Of a stretch of DNA of 64,000 bases, positions 11,306-25,300 are shown one piece after another. Source of the stretch: Camarhynchus parvulus (lineage: Eukaryota > Chordata > Aves > Passeriformes > Thraupidae); assembly GCF_901933205.1 (NCBI RefSeq), contig NC_044571.1, positions 75,703,689 through 75,767,688 of the forward strand, read 5' to 3'. The notes beneath the pieces were generated by a model. The model had not been told where the DNA came from. It did no database searches and saw only the letters and a program-made list of their open reading frames with translations. The position numbers were made by a program, and so were the translations under genes. Position 1 is the first letter of the stretch, and every line of letters begins with the position of its first letter.

Positions 11306-13637
11306 GAAAGGTTTAGGTATATTTTTGTAGCATAACAGCTACTAAGCATGAGGGTATGGTGGGAAGTAGAGTCTCACTGTTTTGCTGAATAACAAAGGTA
11401 GGATCTAAATTGACCCAGTTGTGCTAACATTGCAAGGCTTTCTGTAGGGAAAAGGAAGCACCTTGTCTACAGAGGCTGGTTAAGGAGTGCATCTAACATT
11501 TCAGTGACTGCCTCGCATTAGAAGGTCACGTGGATCTACTTATATACCAAGATTTCAAGTTCTTTTCTTGGAAATCACTTGGGACAGAACCACTGTCCCA
11601 ACAGCAAGGCACACCACCCTGTTCTAAAGGCCATAATGAGGCTGAAAGTGATCTGTGGTACTACTGTGGGCTTTTTCTAGATGAATTCTTCCGTCAAAGC
11701 AGAGATATCTAGAAGCAAAGTAAGGTGGTGCCAAAAAAGCAGTTTGCATTCAACACTAATGGACACAGCTCAGGCATGAGTTACAGAATACAGTGTGAGT
11801 AAGCATACTCACAGGAATGCCAAGAGCATGGGAATGCCTTTCCATTAATGCTGAGAAAAAAATCCTGAAGGTAAAACTGAATCTCTAATGTTAAATATCT
11901 TTTATTTTCAATTACAGGACTGCATGGTAGTGCTCCGGAATGCAGACTACTTTAGACAATTAATTCACTCCAAGTTCAACCAGTACTCGGAAATGAATTG
12001 TTCCCCAATTAAAAATCAATTTGTGCATTACAAAAATGAGATTTGTAAAAGATCAAGAACAATGTTCTCGTCATTTGTGACTGGACATAGGATCAGGAAC
12101 AGCCTGAAGCAGTACTATCTCATCTTTCCTTAAAGGGAATCAGTCTTATTATAACCATAGTATTTATGCCTAACAGAGCCTTTCTTTCTCAGGATGGTTA
12201 CAACCCACAGCAGTTAAGGATGAAAAGGAAAAGTATTGCAAAATACACTAAAAGATTTCCTAGTGTTACTTTAATGCTTACAATGTTGCTCTATTTTTGA
12301 ATATTTGGGGGCATATGCAGTATGAACTGACATTGCTTTGAAGTAGAAAAGTATATAATAATGGCGCTGTTGTTGGTAATTTGGCTTAGCAGAGACATTT
12401 TTGCCTCAAAATTCTTGCAATATTTTCTAGGGGTTCCAAATATGGATGGAAAGAACAGTAGAAGAGGTGCGAAAGAATCATAATGAGCTGAATTTAACTT
12501 TTTCTCTCTGGTTGTGTTATTTTCTTCATTCCTACCTTCATTGACAGAAATAGGAACGAGGATTGATTCTTTGCATAAAAATATTACAACTTTTACCTCC
12601 TGGGAGCAAAAAATTAGGTAATAATTTGAGAAGAAGTCAAAATGCTGGCACTACTCTAATATTGGCACAATATTCTTTTAAGTGTGTCTTAACTTTGCAA
12701 ATAAAACAAAACCACTAAGAGTTCTCCTTGAGATAATTTTCCAAAACATTAGGTGATCATCCAGTCCTTATTCAAAAATATATAATCTAAATTTCGCAGT
12801 GTATAGAATACTTTCTGATAATAAGAATTATGATCAAGGAAAAAAATCACTTTTCTTATTCATGTTTGCTATGGCTATGAAGCAGAATGTTTGTATCATA
12901 TCACTATCAGGCTACTTCCATAGTTCCAACAGCTCAGAGTTCATACACATTGCAAATCACCATCAAAAGAGGATGGATAATTAATGGTCAGTATTTTCCA
13001 GTGAGCTATTTGCTCCCACAATATGATGTCTACAGTGCAGAAATGTGGATGTGGGATGCTCTGTACACACTCCCTGTATGTAAAATGAGGAATGAGATCT
13101 ATGACCTATTTGGAAGTGTCTGCCAGCCATGCAGATCTAAGCTGCTTGCCAGATCAGCTCAATAATTTCTCTGTGTTCTCTCATTCAACCTTTAGGAAAG
13201 CCCATGCAAATTCCACCCCCCATTACACTGCCCATCTTCATATTCTGGCTTAACACTGGGTTTCAACAAAAAGGTGCTTAGGAATCCAGCATACCTATCA
13301 CTAAATGTACTTTGCACGCTGTTATCCTGAAATTTTTATTACCCTGCTATCTCTTAGTTCTAATTTCTGTTGTAAATCTTTTAGTTGTTAGCTGTGCTTT
13401 CGTTGTGTTTATATGGTACCTAAAATGATTTGCCCTCTGTTCTGTTTGTTTGGCCTCCTTGTTATTACAGAAGAGGAAGCAATAAAAAATAATATTCACC
13501 CCTTTCCCACAAATTAATTACATGCTAGAAGTAGTACCTTGGCACTAGTTTATTTAACAATTTAAAAAATCACCTAGCAAGAACTTCAGTGTGAATACCC
13601 TGGAAGTGAAGTGCCTGATCAGACCAAACACATTGAT
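11306..13637. other. Intergenic, no recognised gene
   Basis: A/T-rich. Short frames at 11530-11712 and 11888-12133 match no family I recognise; the second follows an attacag acceptor-like site but has no partner exons. I see no clear repeat or RNA gene. Confidence 0.5.
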
Positions 13638-13802
13638 CTTAAAAGGATCCTGTGTCCAGAGTATTTTTGTCAACCTTATTGACATTCCTCCAGGCACCTG
13701 TACCTTCTGCACTTCACATGTAAAATGTTGCCACTACATCTATTTGAATAAAATATATTGCAGTGCAATCTACTCATCCATTCTGAGAATATCACAGTTT
13801 TT
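13638..13802 (+). repeat. 165-bp direct repeat, left unit
   Basis: About 90% or more identical to 15761-15925 (offset 2123). Shared blocks include TTCCTCCAGGCACCTGTA and CATGTAAAATGTTGCCACTA. The family is unknown to me. Confidence 0.88.
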
Positions 13803-14124
13803 TCACACCTTCAATCCCATTTATTACTCATGAGATCAAAGTTCTATTTTACCAAGCAAACGATGCACTGAATCCACATGAAAGTAACTCGAAGTTTTAT
13901 AAATCAAGCCTTAAGTGCCGAAATGCATTATTTATTTCAAGCAGTAATTTAATGAGTTGAAAAAGAAACATCACCTGGTAATTTGTGCTATCAGAGAAAT
14001 ACAAACTGTGAAAGTTACATTATTCCCTGTTGGCATTTCATTTCTAGGTTATGTCTATAAAGCATAGGAAAAAGTATCATATTTGTAATTACTTCAAATT
14101 TAATTCCAGGTCTCAGATTATATA

Positions 14125-14507
14125 TGTGACGGTGTTCACAGGGGTCTCAGGTTGAGGGAAGAGACAAGGATTTGACTCCATGTTTCAGAAGGCTAGATTT
14201 ATTACTTTATTATGTATATTACATTAAAACTATACTAAAAGAATAGAAGAAAGGATTTCATCAGAAGGCTAGCTAAGAATAGAATAGGAAGGAATGATAA
14301 CAAAGGCTCTGTCTCCGACTCTCTGTCTGAGCTAGCTGGGCTGTGATTGGCCATTAATTAGAAATATCCAACATGGGCCAATCAAAAATCCACCTGTTGC
14401 ATTCCACAGCAGCAGATAATCAATGTTTACATTTTGTTCCTGAGGCCTCAGCTTCTCAGGAGGAAAAATCCTAAGGAGAGGATTTTTCATAAAGGATGTC
14501 TATGACA
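14125..14507 (-). mobile_element. Solo LTR, ERV2/ERVK-like
   Basis: It begins TGTGACGG and ends CTATGACA (TG...CA), with near-matching 6-bp flanks TATATA and GATATA. About 85% like the LTR at 24681-25065. The reversed poly(A)-type motif (TTTATTACTTTATTATG) implies minus orientation. No internal retroviral sequence adjoins it. Confidence 0.75.
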
Positions 14508-15760
14508 GATATAAACTGTGCATTCACAAGCTGATGTGCACCATCCACAGCCACAGAGGCTTCAAAGTGTACCTGCTTCAGCAACGGCCACAATCCCTTC
14601 CATAATCACTGCCATAGATGCTTTAAGACACATTCTGCTGGGGACTTGGCCATGGCCACAGGTGTTTTGGGGCGCCCTGCTCTTGAATGGATTAATCCAC
14701 AGGTCACAGTCCCTTCAATTTGAGTCCCCACTGGAGTTCCAGCCTGTCCAGCAAGCCATACAGTCAGCAGTGATGCCCAGGCCATCTGCCAGCCCAGACA
14801 CGTTTCCATTGCTGCTATCAAACTGTTCCCAGGCACAGCAGAGCCAGATGATAGCCAGCAAAACACTACAACAAGCAGCAAAGTAAAAAGCAGTCATTAA
14901 TGAGCACTGGGCTCTAATATACAGTCAGGCAAGCAAGAATAGTGGTCTGTCAATCAATAGCTAAATAGCAAGAAAAGCTGTTAATTCAATCTCGCATATT
15001 CCAATGAAATCAGTCGTTATCCCAAACCCTTTGAGCCCCTCTTTAGATGTCAAAAAGGACTGCTGTCATTTAACCTCAGAGGATTCCCAGGAATTTGTGT
15101 CACTAAAAGACTTAAATGAAAAAAGTGAGATTAAGAGATGGATGTACAGGTAACCACAGTGAGAAGTTCAGATATATGGAAAAGCTGTCTCAAAGTACCA
15201 AGCATTACTGATGGAAAACAGTTTCTTGTGATACTGGTTTTTGCCTTCTTGAGTCCTGCAGCACATTTTTTCAGTTCAGGACCAAAATCTGATATTTCAC
15301 CCTGGCTGGCTGAGGATAATGTGCTACTTTGTGTCATTGCTACAGTATTGGCCCATGTATGCCAGTATCCTGGTGCTCACAATGAGCAATGTATCAAAAC
15401 CCCAAGCGAGTTTGCAGCTCATAAACTTGTTAATTCCCCTAAAGGTGACCCAATCTGCCAAACAAAATGATGGTCTAACCAAACTGACTCCAGAATAAAT
15501 ATTTCGTCTTACTATTATGGTAGATTTGAGCAGAAACAGAAGTAAATCCTCTGGAATCTAAAACATTTACAAAATGAAGTCTCACATTGCAGCATATTGC
15601 AGCAGTGACCTAGTTCACTTGCATTTTCATAGCAACAACAGACATATCTGCAGTTCTTGCTTAAAAGACATCAGTCATAATTACTATCTGGAAAAAAGGA
15701 TCAGTTAAAGTGGATGAAAGCACTTTATGACCATCAATACTGAAAGCAAGGAACTTGCTT
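14508..15760. other. Intergenic between the direct repeats, no recognised gene
   Basis: A GC-richer block at 14520-14890 is open in several frames on both strands (up to 122 codons). It has no splice structure and no motif I recognise, and could be old repeat DNA. Confidence 0.4.
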
Positions 15761-15925
15761 TTAAAAAGGATCCCATGTCTAGAGTATTTTTGTCAACTTG
15801 ACTGACATTCCTCCAGGCACCTGTAGCTTCTGCACTTTACATGTAAAATGTTGCCACTACATCTATTTGAATAAAATATATTGCAGTGCAATCTACTCAT
15901 CCATTCTGAGAGTACCATAGTTTCC
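15761..15925 (+). repeat. 165-bp direct repeat, right unit
   Basis: The partner of 13638-13802. The solo LTR lies between the two units. Confidence 0.88.
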
Positions 15926-18900
15926 ACTATGAAAACAAGGAATTCTATGATAGACATAATTTACAGATTTTTTCAGCTGCTAAATCACAAACTCTTGCTT
16001 TCAGAAAGAGTTTGGTCTGTGCTTTATACACCAGGACTGATTAATTTTCTCAACTGTTTTCCCTCAACAAAAATAAGAACAAACAAGAACATATATGAAA
16101 CCCACTAGAAATTTCATCTTATTTCAGGATACTCAATAACATTAAAATTAAAAAATTAGGAAAAAAAGGAAAAACTTGGCAGCCCTGTAGTTGAAGCAGA
16201 CTGCTCAATGCTGCTTTCCTTGCAATACACTGTCACAGAGTACTAGGCTCTGAATTAATACAGTATGAAGTTGAGAATGCTTTGCAGCTGATCTAGAACG
16301 CTTAGCTATTTAAAAATAAAAACAATTACATCTTTTACTAATCAGCAGACACTTTTAAAAGGAGCAAAAGGACTGCAAAGGAAGCTTATTAGATAAGACC
16401 GTGAACAATGTATTGGTAGTAAAATTATATAATCATTTTTTTCAAATAGAAAAAGAGAAGTCTGAACATTAGAGACTGGGATGGTAGTGAAGATCAGATA
16501 GAATAAGCCAGGCTTGGCAGAGAAAACCTCATCTTGGGAATTTTTGAGTGCTTTAACTGTGGAGTTTTAATGTAGCTGCTTTTTAAAAGAAATTTTGTAA
16601 TTGTCTGGGCCTTCCATCAGCCCTGGCTCCCCCAGTGCTGAGGTGGCTGGGTCACAGTGGGCAGAATGCTGGTAAGGGCCATGAGCCATGTCTTTGGGTC
16701 AGTGGGATGAGGCAGGAGGCAGAGTTCAACCTGTGGCACGTGGGCTCAACAAGACAATACTGGTATTTTATAAAAATATATTGGTAACTTCCCAAAGTCA
16801 TGGTACAATGTAAGTTTTGACATGGCATGTAAGATAATTTTTTATGCTTCAGGTGTCTCTGCAGTAGATTATGTCATGAGAACTGGCACAGCACTCTTAA
16901 TTCCTGCTTAGTCTAATATTATTTGCCATCTTTCTATGATTATTTTAATTTTTATTTGAATAAAAATAATAACAGAAATATTTGAATAAAAGAGACTGCT
17001 AATCAGATAATACAATGCAAGTAATGCAAAGAAAGAGAATACTGTCTAAAGGAGACTTACAGACTTACATTGGAAATGTAACCATCTGTTGTTTTCTTTC
17101 CTTGCCCTCTACTATGATTTTTCAAGGCACACCTCTCCCAGAAATGTCACTGCATAGAAAAAAAGTGCATAAAATCATGTTCTTCAAAGCTAAGTGTGAC
17201 ATCCTCATGTCACTCAAAGTGTTGAGAAAAGAGATAAAACATAGAAGGACTGTTGCAAAAAGATCTGTCAGATAAATATTAGTCATGTTTCCAAGCCACA
17301 CTCTGAAATAGCTTTTTACTTTATTTGTTGCGAGGGCACGCCAACCTGTGAGATGACACATACTACAGCTCCTAGTAAGCTTAACAATTGCACCAGACCT
17401 AATCAGTCTGGGTTCAGGATTTTTGTTATCAGGATCAGTGCAAATAGAGCCCAGAAGCAGTAGCAGCAAGACTTCATCTTATTCCACTAAGAGCATCCAT
17501 CCCAAAGGGAAGAGTTTACCTGGCCAACCTGTCAGTGCAGTTTGCATTTGTACTATCCAGCTCCTCTGGACTCTGACAAGATCAGCAAAAGCTGCTTGCC
17601 CCACTTCTTTTTAAATAACATATTCATAATTTAATACTACTTTGTTATTAGTTCTTATAATAATAACTAATAAGTTTTCTTATTCTATCTACTGTTTCCT
17701 CAACCTGTGTGTTTGCTCAAGAAATGAAAAGTAGAAATCCTCCCCAATATCAACATAATATTCAGCTGGGGAAAAAAGGAGAAGTGTTATTTTCCAGAAT
17801 ATACTAGAAACAAATATAAAGGAAGCACAATTTTTATTGAATTGTCTTCTGCAGACTCTTCTAGTCCCTATTTGAAACCACTTTCTGCCTAATTTTTGAT
17901 TTTTTTTTTTTCTCAGTAAATGGCCTTGATGTCATTAATTTTCAAGTAGGTTTGCAATGAGGTCAGATAACTGTGTGGAACATTTTTTTTCACAAAAATT
18001 AACACATCAATATGTTCATAACAGGCATGGATGAATGAGTAATGGAAACAAGGAGAGCACTAGGATCCTCCTCCTTCCCGAACACAAGAAAAGAAGAAAC
18101 CAAAAATTAAAAAAAGTCAGTGAGCACAAGCCAGCCTCAGCTCCAGTACAAATACAAGAGAGCTAAATACTCCTTGCAACAGCAGCAGTCCTGCATGACC
18201 TGCAAAGGCCAGAATTAGGGCTCAGGCTCTTTTGAGCTGATGAAATTGTAACAATGCAAAGGCAAACCAACAGATCGGTAAGAAAATCAGGATAGGTTTA
18301 GCAATGAACACGAAGTTGCTGATGCTTCATGTGGCCACTGCTTCTGAAAAAAATATGGCTAATCGTGGTTGTGTCAATATAATTTAGAACTTAATTCCTT
18401 ACTTTAAAAAAAAAAATGCATGAAGAAACCCAGATTTGCTAACAGTCTTGACGAAGGAGATTGACACTTTGATCAGCCTATGTTGTTATCTCTCCTTCTA
18501 CAAATCTCAAGTGTTAAGTCTGCATTGCAAAGAAGCAAGGATTAAAGCTGCCCTTGCTAGTATTTCAGCAAAACATGTTGCATGTTCCTGTCTTTTCCTG
18601 ATTGAAATACTTTGCTGTAAGCTAGCAGTATTGCTCTAACTCCAACATCTAAGAATATAAATATTACATGGGATGTGAAGTAAGGTGACATCCGTTATGT
18701 TTGGAATAAGGCATTTAGGTGTGGAGAATAAAAACTAATTTAAAAGCGGGATCTGTACAGAGCAGACACCAAGCCAAGTACAGCCTGGGAATGACTGCTC
18801 TGGCTGTAACTTAAATTAACATTCCTTAAGAGAACAAGACAGCTCATCAAATATGTCAGCTAGGAGAGATGAGAGATTACAGAAGTGAACTTCCATGGCA

Positions 18901-21359
18901 CAACAATGGGTTACTAGCTGATGGGATGTACAGAAAACTACAGTGCTCATAAAACTTTTACTGATCAAATACTGAGTGCACAGTTTTGAATACTGACTGG
19001 AACTGGTATTTTGGGTTCCCATGTTTGCCTTTGTAAGTCTTTCCTGAGGACCAGGTTTCACCATGTGAATAAAAATAGTTTTCCTTGTTCAAGCTGGGTG
19101 TTTATGGTTTTTCACTGATCATCCTTGTGAGTTAACCCTACACTGGGCCTGTTTTGTTTTACCTTTGCCATCTCCTCAAAGCCATTTTATCATCTCATGA
19201 ATAAAATGCATCTGAGATGTTTATGTTTAGGGTGTTTAGGTTTTTGATAATTCTGTTGTGAGGCTTTAATTTATATTCCTTGTCTGAATGTCCTAAGAGT
19301 TACACATCTACCTCAACAACACAAGAACAACTCTCACCAATCAAGGACATTCCTCTAAGAGTTCAGATTGTACTTCTGAAAGAACTGCCTTCAGGCAGTT
19401 CCTGTCAGGGCTCTGAGTGCTCTGGCAAGCCTAAACTGGTCATAACAAGCCCTGATCAACCTCACCTGTGACCTCCATGCACATGTCTATGCTCATTCTC
19501 CCAGCAGCTCTATTTCAGCTCTTGCCTGAGCCTTCAGTACCAGCCTGAGCTGCAGCAGAGCTGTGCCTGTCCCCAGCTGCCCTGATTTAGAGACTGGTTT
19601 TGCTAAAGGAACTCCAGACTGATAAAAGTGGTAGCCTTATATCATGTCCCTTGGAATGACATTAGATTTATGACATAGCCTTGTTTCTATGCCCTTTCCT
19701 GCTGTTCCTTCCCAACTGGACTCCCAGGATCAGGCTCATTACCTTGACTGGGGCTGCTGTTGGACCCTGTCACTATCACCATCCTGCCCTGCTCAGCTCC
19801 TGTGGTTACCCTCAGCACCCATTCTCACTGCTCCCTGCCATTGGATATCATACAAAACTGGGGGGGAGAGTCCTCTCACCATTCGTATCTTCATGTGGGA
19901 ATCTGTACGGGAAATCATTATTTACACCATGTACCAAATGTGTATGATTACTCCTACTAAGTTTTCCCAGAATGTTTCTTTCACAGTGTAGGAACATCTC
20001 CCAGCTACCCCAACACTCTGAAATTCACCTCCCACAGAACAACAAACACCAAAACGAAACAAGCAAAGCAATCAACACAAGAACTTCCAGCACCTCTGCC
20101 TTTACACAGCAAAGATCCTGTGCAATTGTGCAACTGTGCCTCAGTGCCTGTTAACTCATCACTTCTAGGTTAGCTACACTCCTATCTCCCACAATCCCAT
20201 GACTGCTCTTTGTTCCATCTATCTTAACTGCTCTTCTCCTGCAGTTAAATTAAGCAATGTTAATTAGGATGCTCCCAAATAAATTGTTCCCAGTCTGGTT
20301 AAGCCTGGTGGTCACTGGAGTTGTGCAAGAGCTGAAAGATCTAGATATGTTAAAGATATGGATATATCTTATATGGAGAGATATATCCTCTAAATGTATC
20401 TTAGTTTAATAAATTACTTAGTTTAATAAATTGTTTTTCTCACTGTAAGTTTTGCCTCTGTAACCAGAGGCCCTTATACTTAGTAGTTTATGGATTATTA
20501 GTATTTCTAAGCTTTTCTGGAATTAGGCTAGCTGGAGATACTAGTCCTACAGCCATCATAAAGAAAGCTTTGGAGGATCATATCAGAAAATCCACAGTAA
20601 AAAGGAGCATATTGATCCTTGGGTGCCTTAGTCATGAAAACCACACAGGAAGCTCTGCAGAACAAAGGCATAAGAGAATGCTGGAAGCATAATGCATGCA
20701 GCTATTTTCTCTGAATACAGACTGAGGGGCCTAATTAGGCTAGAATTAGAAAGGAATAAAATATCTATCCACCACTTTCTTGCTGAGACTTACAGAGTAA
20801 ATACACATCTGCCTTTAGGGAAGTGAGCTAGGTTTCACACAGTACAGCTCCACAACGTGCCTGTGAGCTCTCAGGTGAGGCACTTCACCCTCTCTGGCTC
20901 AGATGTATGGCTTAACATGGGAAGACCGTGATGCTGCAGCAAACATAAGTGTAGTAGTTCATGCAAAATATTCTACTGTGGCTTTACTGCTGATCCTTAA
21001 TTATCCACATTAAAAATAGTTCTTTCCTCTGATAAATATTTTTCAAGTTGTTTTCACTCTTAAGAACATAGTGACAATTTCCCTTTGAAAAATAAATTCC
21101 CAACACCACGTTTATGTTAGAAGTTCTCAGGAAAAATCTGAAAGAACTGAAGACGATTATTCCCTTTCACTTTTCCCTATCGCCTTTGTAGTTGGTTTCA
21201 CAATTTTCCAAGCATATCGGGAAATTTCAGGCACCTCGGGAAGGCGTGCGCAGTGAATCCAGATGTTGGTTAGGTGGATATGCTTAATAAGGAAGATAAA
21301 TCCACGGAGTCGAGGCTCTGCTGGCAGATGTTGAATGGTATTTGGAAACCAGCCCGACA
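15926..21359. other. Intergenic DNA upstream of TMEM123, no recognised gene
   Basis: A/T-rich with short chance frames. A GATATATC-type self-complementary patch lies at about 20340-20395. I see no exon, RNA gene or clear mobile element. Confidence 0.5.
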
Positions 21360-22340
21360 TCACCAGCCGTGAGCGCTGTTCGCAGGCGGCGCTCCTGGAG
21401 CTCGGCCCTGTTTCCACAGGTGCTCACAGACCGCCAGAGCACCTCTGTAGCACCGGGTGTCACCTCTGTAGCACCTGGTGAATGAAGCACACACTTGCTA
21501 GCCTCCTCTCACGAGCACTGCAGCCTTTCGCTACCCAGCCTGCCGGAAGATGCTGGGAGAGAGGAGCCCACCTCGCCGCGCCCATGCCCGCCCCGGCCCG
21601 GCCCGCGGCCCCGCCCCAGCCCGCCCCTTGCCCGGCACCGCGCAGACCGCGCCCGGCGAGCTGCGGCGGGCCCTCCGCGGCCATGCGTCTCCTCGGCGGC
21701 GCCTCCTGTGCCCTGTGGGCGCTGCTGCTGCTCGCCCGCGGCTCCTGTGAGTAGCGCCCGCGGGGGGACGGGCCGGGCGGGCGGAGGGGTTGGCCCTGCG
21801 CCCCTCGCAGCCGCTCTGCCTGGCGGCTGCCGCCACAACTCCGCTGGGCCCACCCAGGCCTCGTCCCGCCGCTGGTGGCCGGGGCCGCGCCCTGGCTGCC
21901 CCCGAATGCCCTGGGGCGCGGCAGCGGGACGGGACGGGACGGGCCGGCGGTCACTGGCGCTCTGCTCCCAAGCGGGAGCCGAGGTGGCCCGGCCGGCGTG
22001 TCCGGGAGCTGTGACAGAAACGGGGCGGGGAGGAGCGGGAAACATTCGGCGTGTTTGTTAAATCGAAACAACGACGACAGAAGAACCCCCCGGGCAGCGC
22101 TTGGGCTGGGGGAGCGCAGGGAGCCCGCAGGGATGCGCGGGCGCGGCTCCGCCCCCGGGAGCCGGAGCGTCCCGGGAGGGTCCGGCCGGGGCAGCCCCGG
22201 CAGGGCCGGGACGGGCTGGGAAGGGCCGATCCCTGCCCTCTCTGGGGCTGTGCTTGGGGCGAGGGGCTTCGGGCTCAGGGTGGCGGTGCGGATGGCACAG
22301 CCGCCGCGCTTTGTCGCGTTTCTGGCAGGCGCTCGCAGCA
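21360..22340. promoter_or_regulatory. CpG island promoter of TMEM123
   Basis: An abrupt shift to G+C- and CpG-rich sequence around TMEM123 exon 1, with GC boxes such as CCCCGCCC and a short GGGAC tandem run near 21930. No TATA box stands out, which fits broad housekeeping expression. The long frames here on both strands reflect base composition. Confidence 0.75.
21683..21746 (+). CDS. TMEM123: TMEM123 exon 1 (signal peptide)
   Basis: 64 bp, phase 1. It encodes MRLLGGASCALWALLLLARGS; donor gtgagt. Confidence 0.85.
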
Positions 22341-25300
22341 GTGCCCCGTTGTCGTAGCCGGTTCTAGCAAATGCGCAGCCTTGTGCCCGGGCTCAGAACA
22401 CCACAGTCAGGGGATCAGCCTTGACAGGCATGAAATAAACCGAGAAACGTACAGGTATGAGCTGCCGGAGTTGCCTTTTCAGAAGACTGAAGTGTCCCAT
22501 ACGATGCCACGCAATTTTCCAAAGTAAAGAAGCCAAAAGATGATGGGTACTGGAATTAACCTGCTGTGAATACTGCCGAGGAATCGCAGTTCAGTAGTGT
22601 TAATATGCTGTTGTTTAATCTGGTGAAGTTGTAATATAAATTGATTTTAAAAAAATAGAATGAGGAATGTAAACATCTCTATAATTACCCTTCCAAAAAG
22701 AAGGGCAAGTTCTTTTTAAAAGGAGTTAACAGGTAACTTATTTATTGCTTTGCTAAGATCATATGGCCTCCATTGAACAACAGTAGCCTGTCATTTCATG
22801 TGATATAAGATTGCACTGGTCTGTCTTCTATCATGCTGCTTCCTGAGTGCATGTGGTGATTTAACTCACAATGCAGTCACTGCAGTCTCCTGGGGCAGGG
22901 GTGGTCTCATGTAACTCCTCAAACTCAATTGTAGTCCTTCCTCTGTATGTGAGCTTCCTCTGGAGCTCAATTGTGATATGTTGAAAGAAGTTGTGCCCTT
23001 TTAAGGCTCAGTTTAATGTATCTGTTGAAATAGCTTAGGGAAACCTTTGTCCACTTAGAAACTTCCAGAAAGTACTGCTGAGATTTGTGTTGATTTCAGC
23101 AGACATTTGTGATTATCTAATCAACACTACAGGAGGAAGTGTGAACCTCATCAAATACTCCAATATGCAAAAAGTGAAAGTGGCAGATGTGTCTCACTCC
23201 AGTCAATATTTTTGTGCAGACTGGTTATTTCAATATAATGCTGCTCTTTTACTCTGCTGGACAGTTTTATTTCTATGTATCAGTCAAGCCAGTGGAAGAA
23301 ACATTATTTAACCAAAATAATATGGTTTAGAAAAAATCCTTCCCACTATTATGTAAAATCCATCTGGCTTCCTGGTACCTGAGTAAGGAAAATCCCCTCT
23401 CCCTGTCAGGAAGTGGCCCCCACCCCCTTCCTGTTGTGTTGAGAAAAGATAGCGAGTGACATCTTCCAAGAGCTTACTTGTGTACAAAACTACTCACAGT
23501 GAAAAAGTCAGCAGCAGCAGCAGCCTTCAGGCCTGAAAACAGGTATGATATTTTGATTTTAGTGTGTCATCTTCTCTTAGAAGAGGTTATATTCATATTG
23601 ATCTAAGATCTGTGCTTTAACCATTCCAGCACCTCAGCTCTTCCTCATCTGGATTTCTTAGAGATTACTGAGCAAGTGGGTGACCTTTCTGATGGACTGC
23701 ACATTATCAGTGCTTCTGTACTTTTGGGGTTTTAAACCAACAACAGCAGAATGACTTGGGCATAAAACTCCCCTCTGTGCCTGCTATGCATTAATCTTGA
23801 AAAGAGAAAATGCCCAGAGTTTTAAATCGACTTTTGCCATGTCCCCAAAATGAGTATGTAAAGCTGGGCTTAGTAAAATTGAGATTTCATATACCAACAT
23901 TTTCTGCAGCATAAAGTTTAACTACACTAGATATAAAGTGTGTGAGTCCTTAGAAATGAGTTTATCTTTTATGTGATAGCTGGAGTGAACAAATTGACCT
24001 TTGTCACATGCAGGTGACTGACTATTGGCATTCATTTGTGTAGGCTCCTTCTACCGGGGTTCACTCATGGAGAATAGTAATTTGGTATGTGTCTAAGCTG
24101 AAGACTACAGATTCCAAATTACTGTTATCCACTGTGTTGATTTTTGCAGGACCTGGCAAAATCGAGTCCATTTAACATCCCGTCCTTTTCATTTTTAGCA
24201 GGTATCAGAGCTATCCCTATCACTCACCCTGTATGTATTTGTTTAACACACAAGTACAAATCTTCAGTCTCTGCCACTTCAGAAATCCCAATTCCAGCTA
24301 TGAAACTGGAATAACTGGACTGATTTTGCCCTTTTGAAAGTTTGCATATCCAAATTGTCTCCAGTTCATGCCTTCTGACGCACTAGAGCAACAAAACCAC
24401 AAGAGGCCCTGAAAGCACTCGAAATGTCAGACTCTGACAGGGGCTTTCAGAGGAAAGCACACTTGCCTTCAGATGCACCCCAACCAGCCACAGTTCTGTG
24501 GTTTTTTAGCTGTATCTGTGCCTGACCTTAAGCAGAGCAAAACAGAGTTGTTGGACAAAAATCATGTTGATCCCTCATCTCTGTCCTTTTCTGGTATGTG
24601 GTGCTCTGATCCAGTTTTAAGTTGGGTATATCCTTGTGTTGGTTCTTTTTCATTGTGAAAAATGAAAACAAGAGATCCATTGTGACTGTGGTCACAAGGG
24701 TTCTTGGGTGAAGGAAGAGACGAGAATGTTGACTCCATGATCAGAAGGCTTGATTTATTATTTTATGATATATACATATACTATAACTATACTAAAAAGA
24801 AAAGAAGGAAGGGTTTCCAGAAGCTGCTAAGCTAAGAATAGAAAAGAAAGAATGATAACAAAAGCCGCTCTCTCAGACTCTGTCTGAACTAGCTCAGTTC
24901 TGGATTGGCCATTAATTATAAACATCCAAGCTGGGCCAATCCAGACGGACCTGTTGCATTCCACAGCAGCAGATAACTTATTGTTTATGTCTGTTTCTGA
25001 GGCCACAGCTTCTCAGAAGGAAAAATCCTAAAGGAAGGATTTTTCACAAAGAGATGTCTATGACAATCCATTCTTTCTGTCCCCTCTCTTCTGGGTCACA
25101 GGGAGAGTAAACCTCAACACAGACTTTCTCTGCTTAACATTCACAGGCCTGATGTTGCAGCTGATGCTGTGGCCCCAAGAGCTCTACTTCTTCTCATGCA
25201 CAGGATGCTGCAGCTGGCTGCTGGCTCTCTCCCCTTCCTTCCTGTGCTAGCCCATGTGTGTCTACACCTGGGTCAGTGTGGATTTCTAACCCCTGTACTT

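Noticed and set aside
11306..12300. A third matrilysin gene downstream of copy B
   Set aside because: The duplicated flank suggested one, but no signal peptide, cysteine switch or zinc motif appears before TMEM123.
21460..22527. Many overlapping frames of up to 203 codons on both strands
   Set aside because: They sit in the TMEM123 CpG island, where stop codons are rare; only the 21683 start with its donor is supported.
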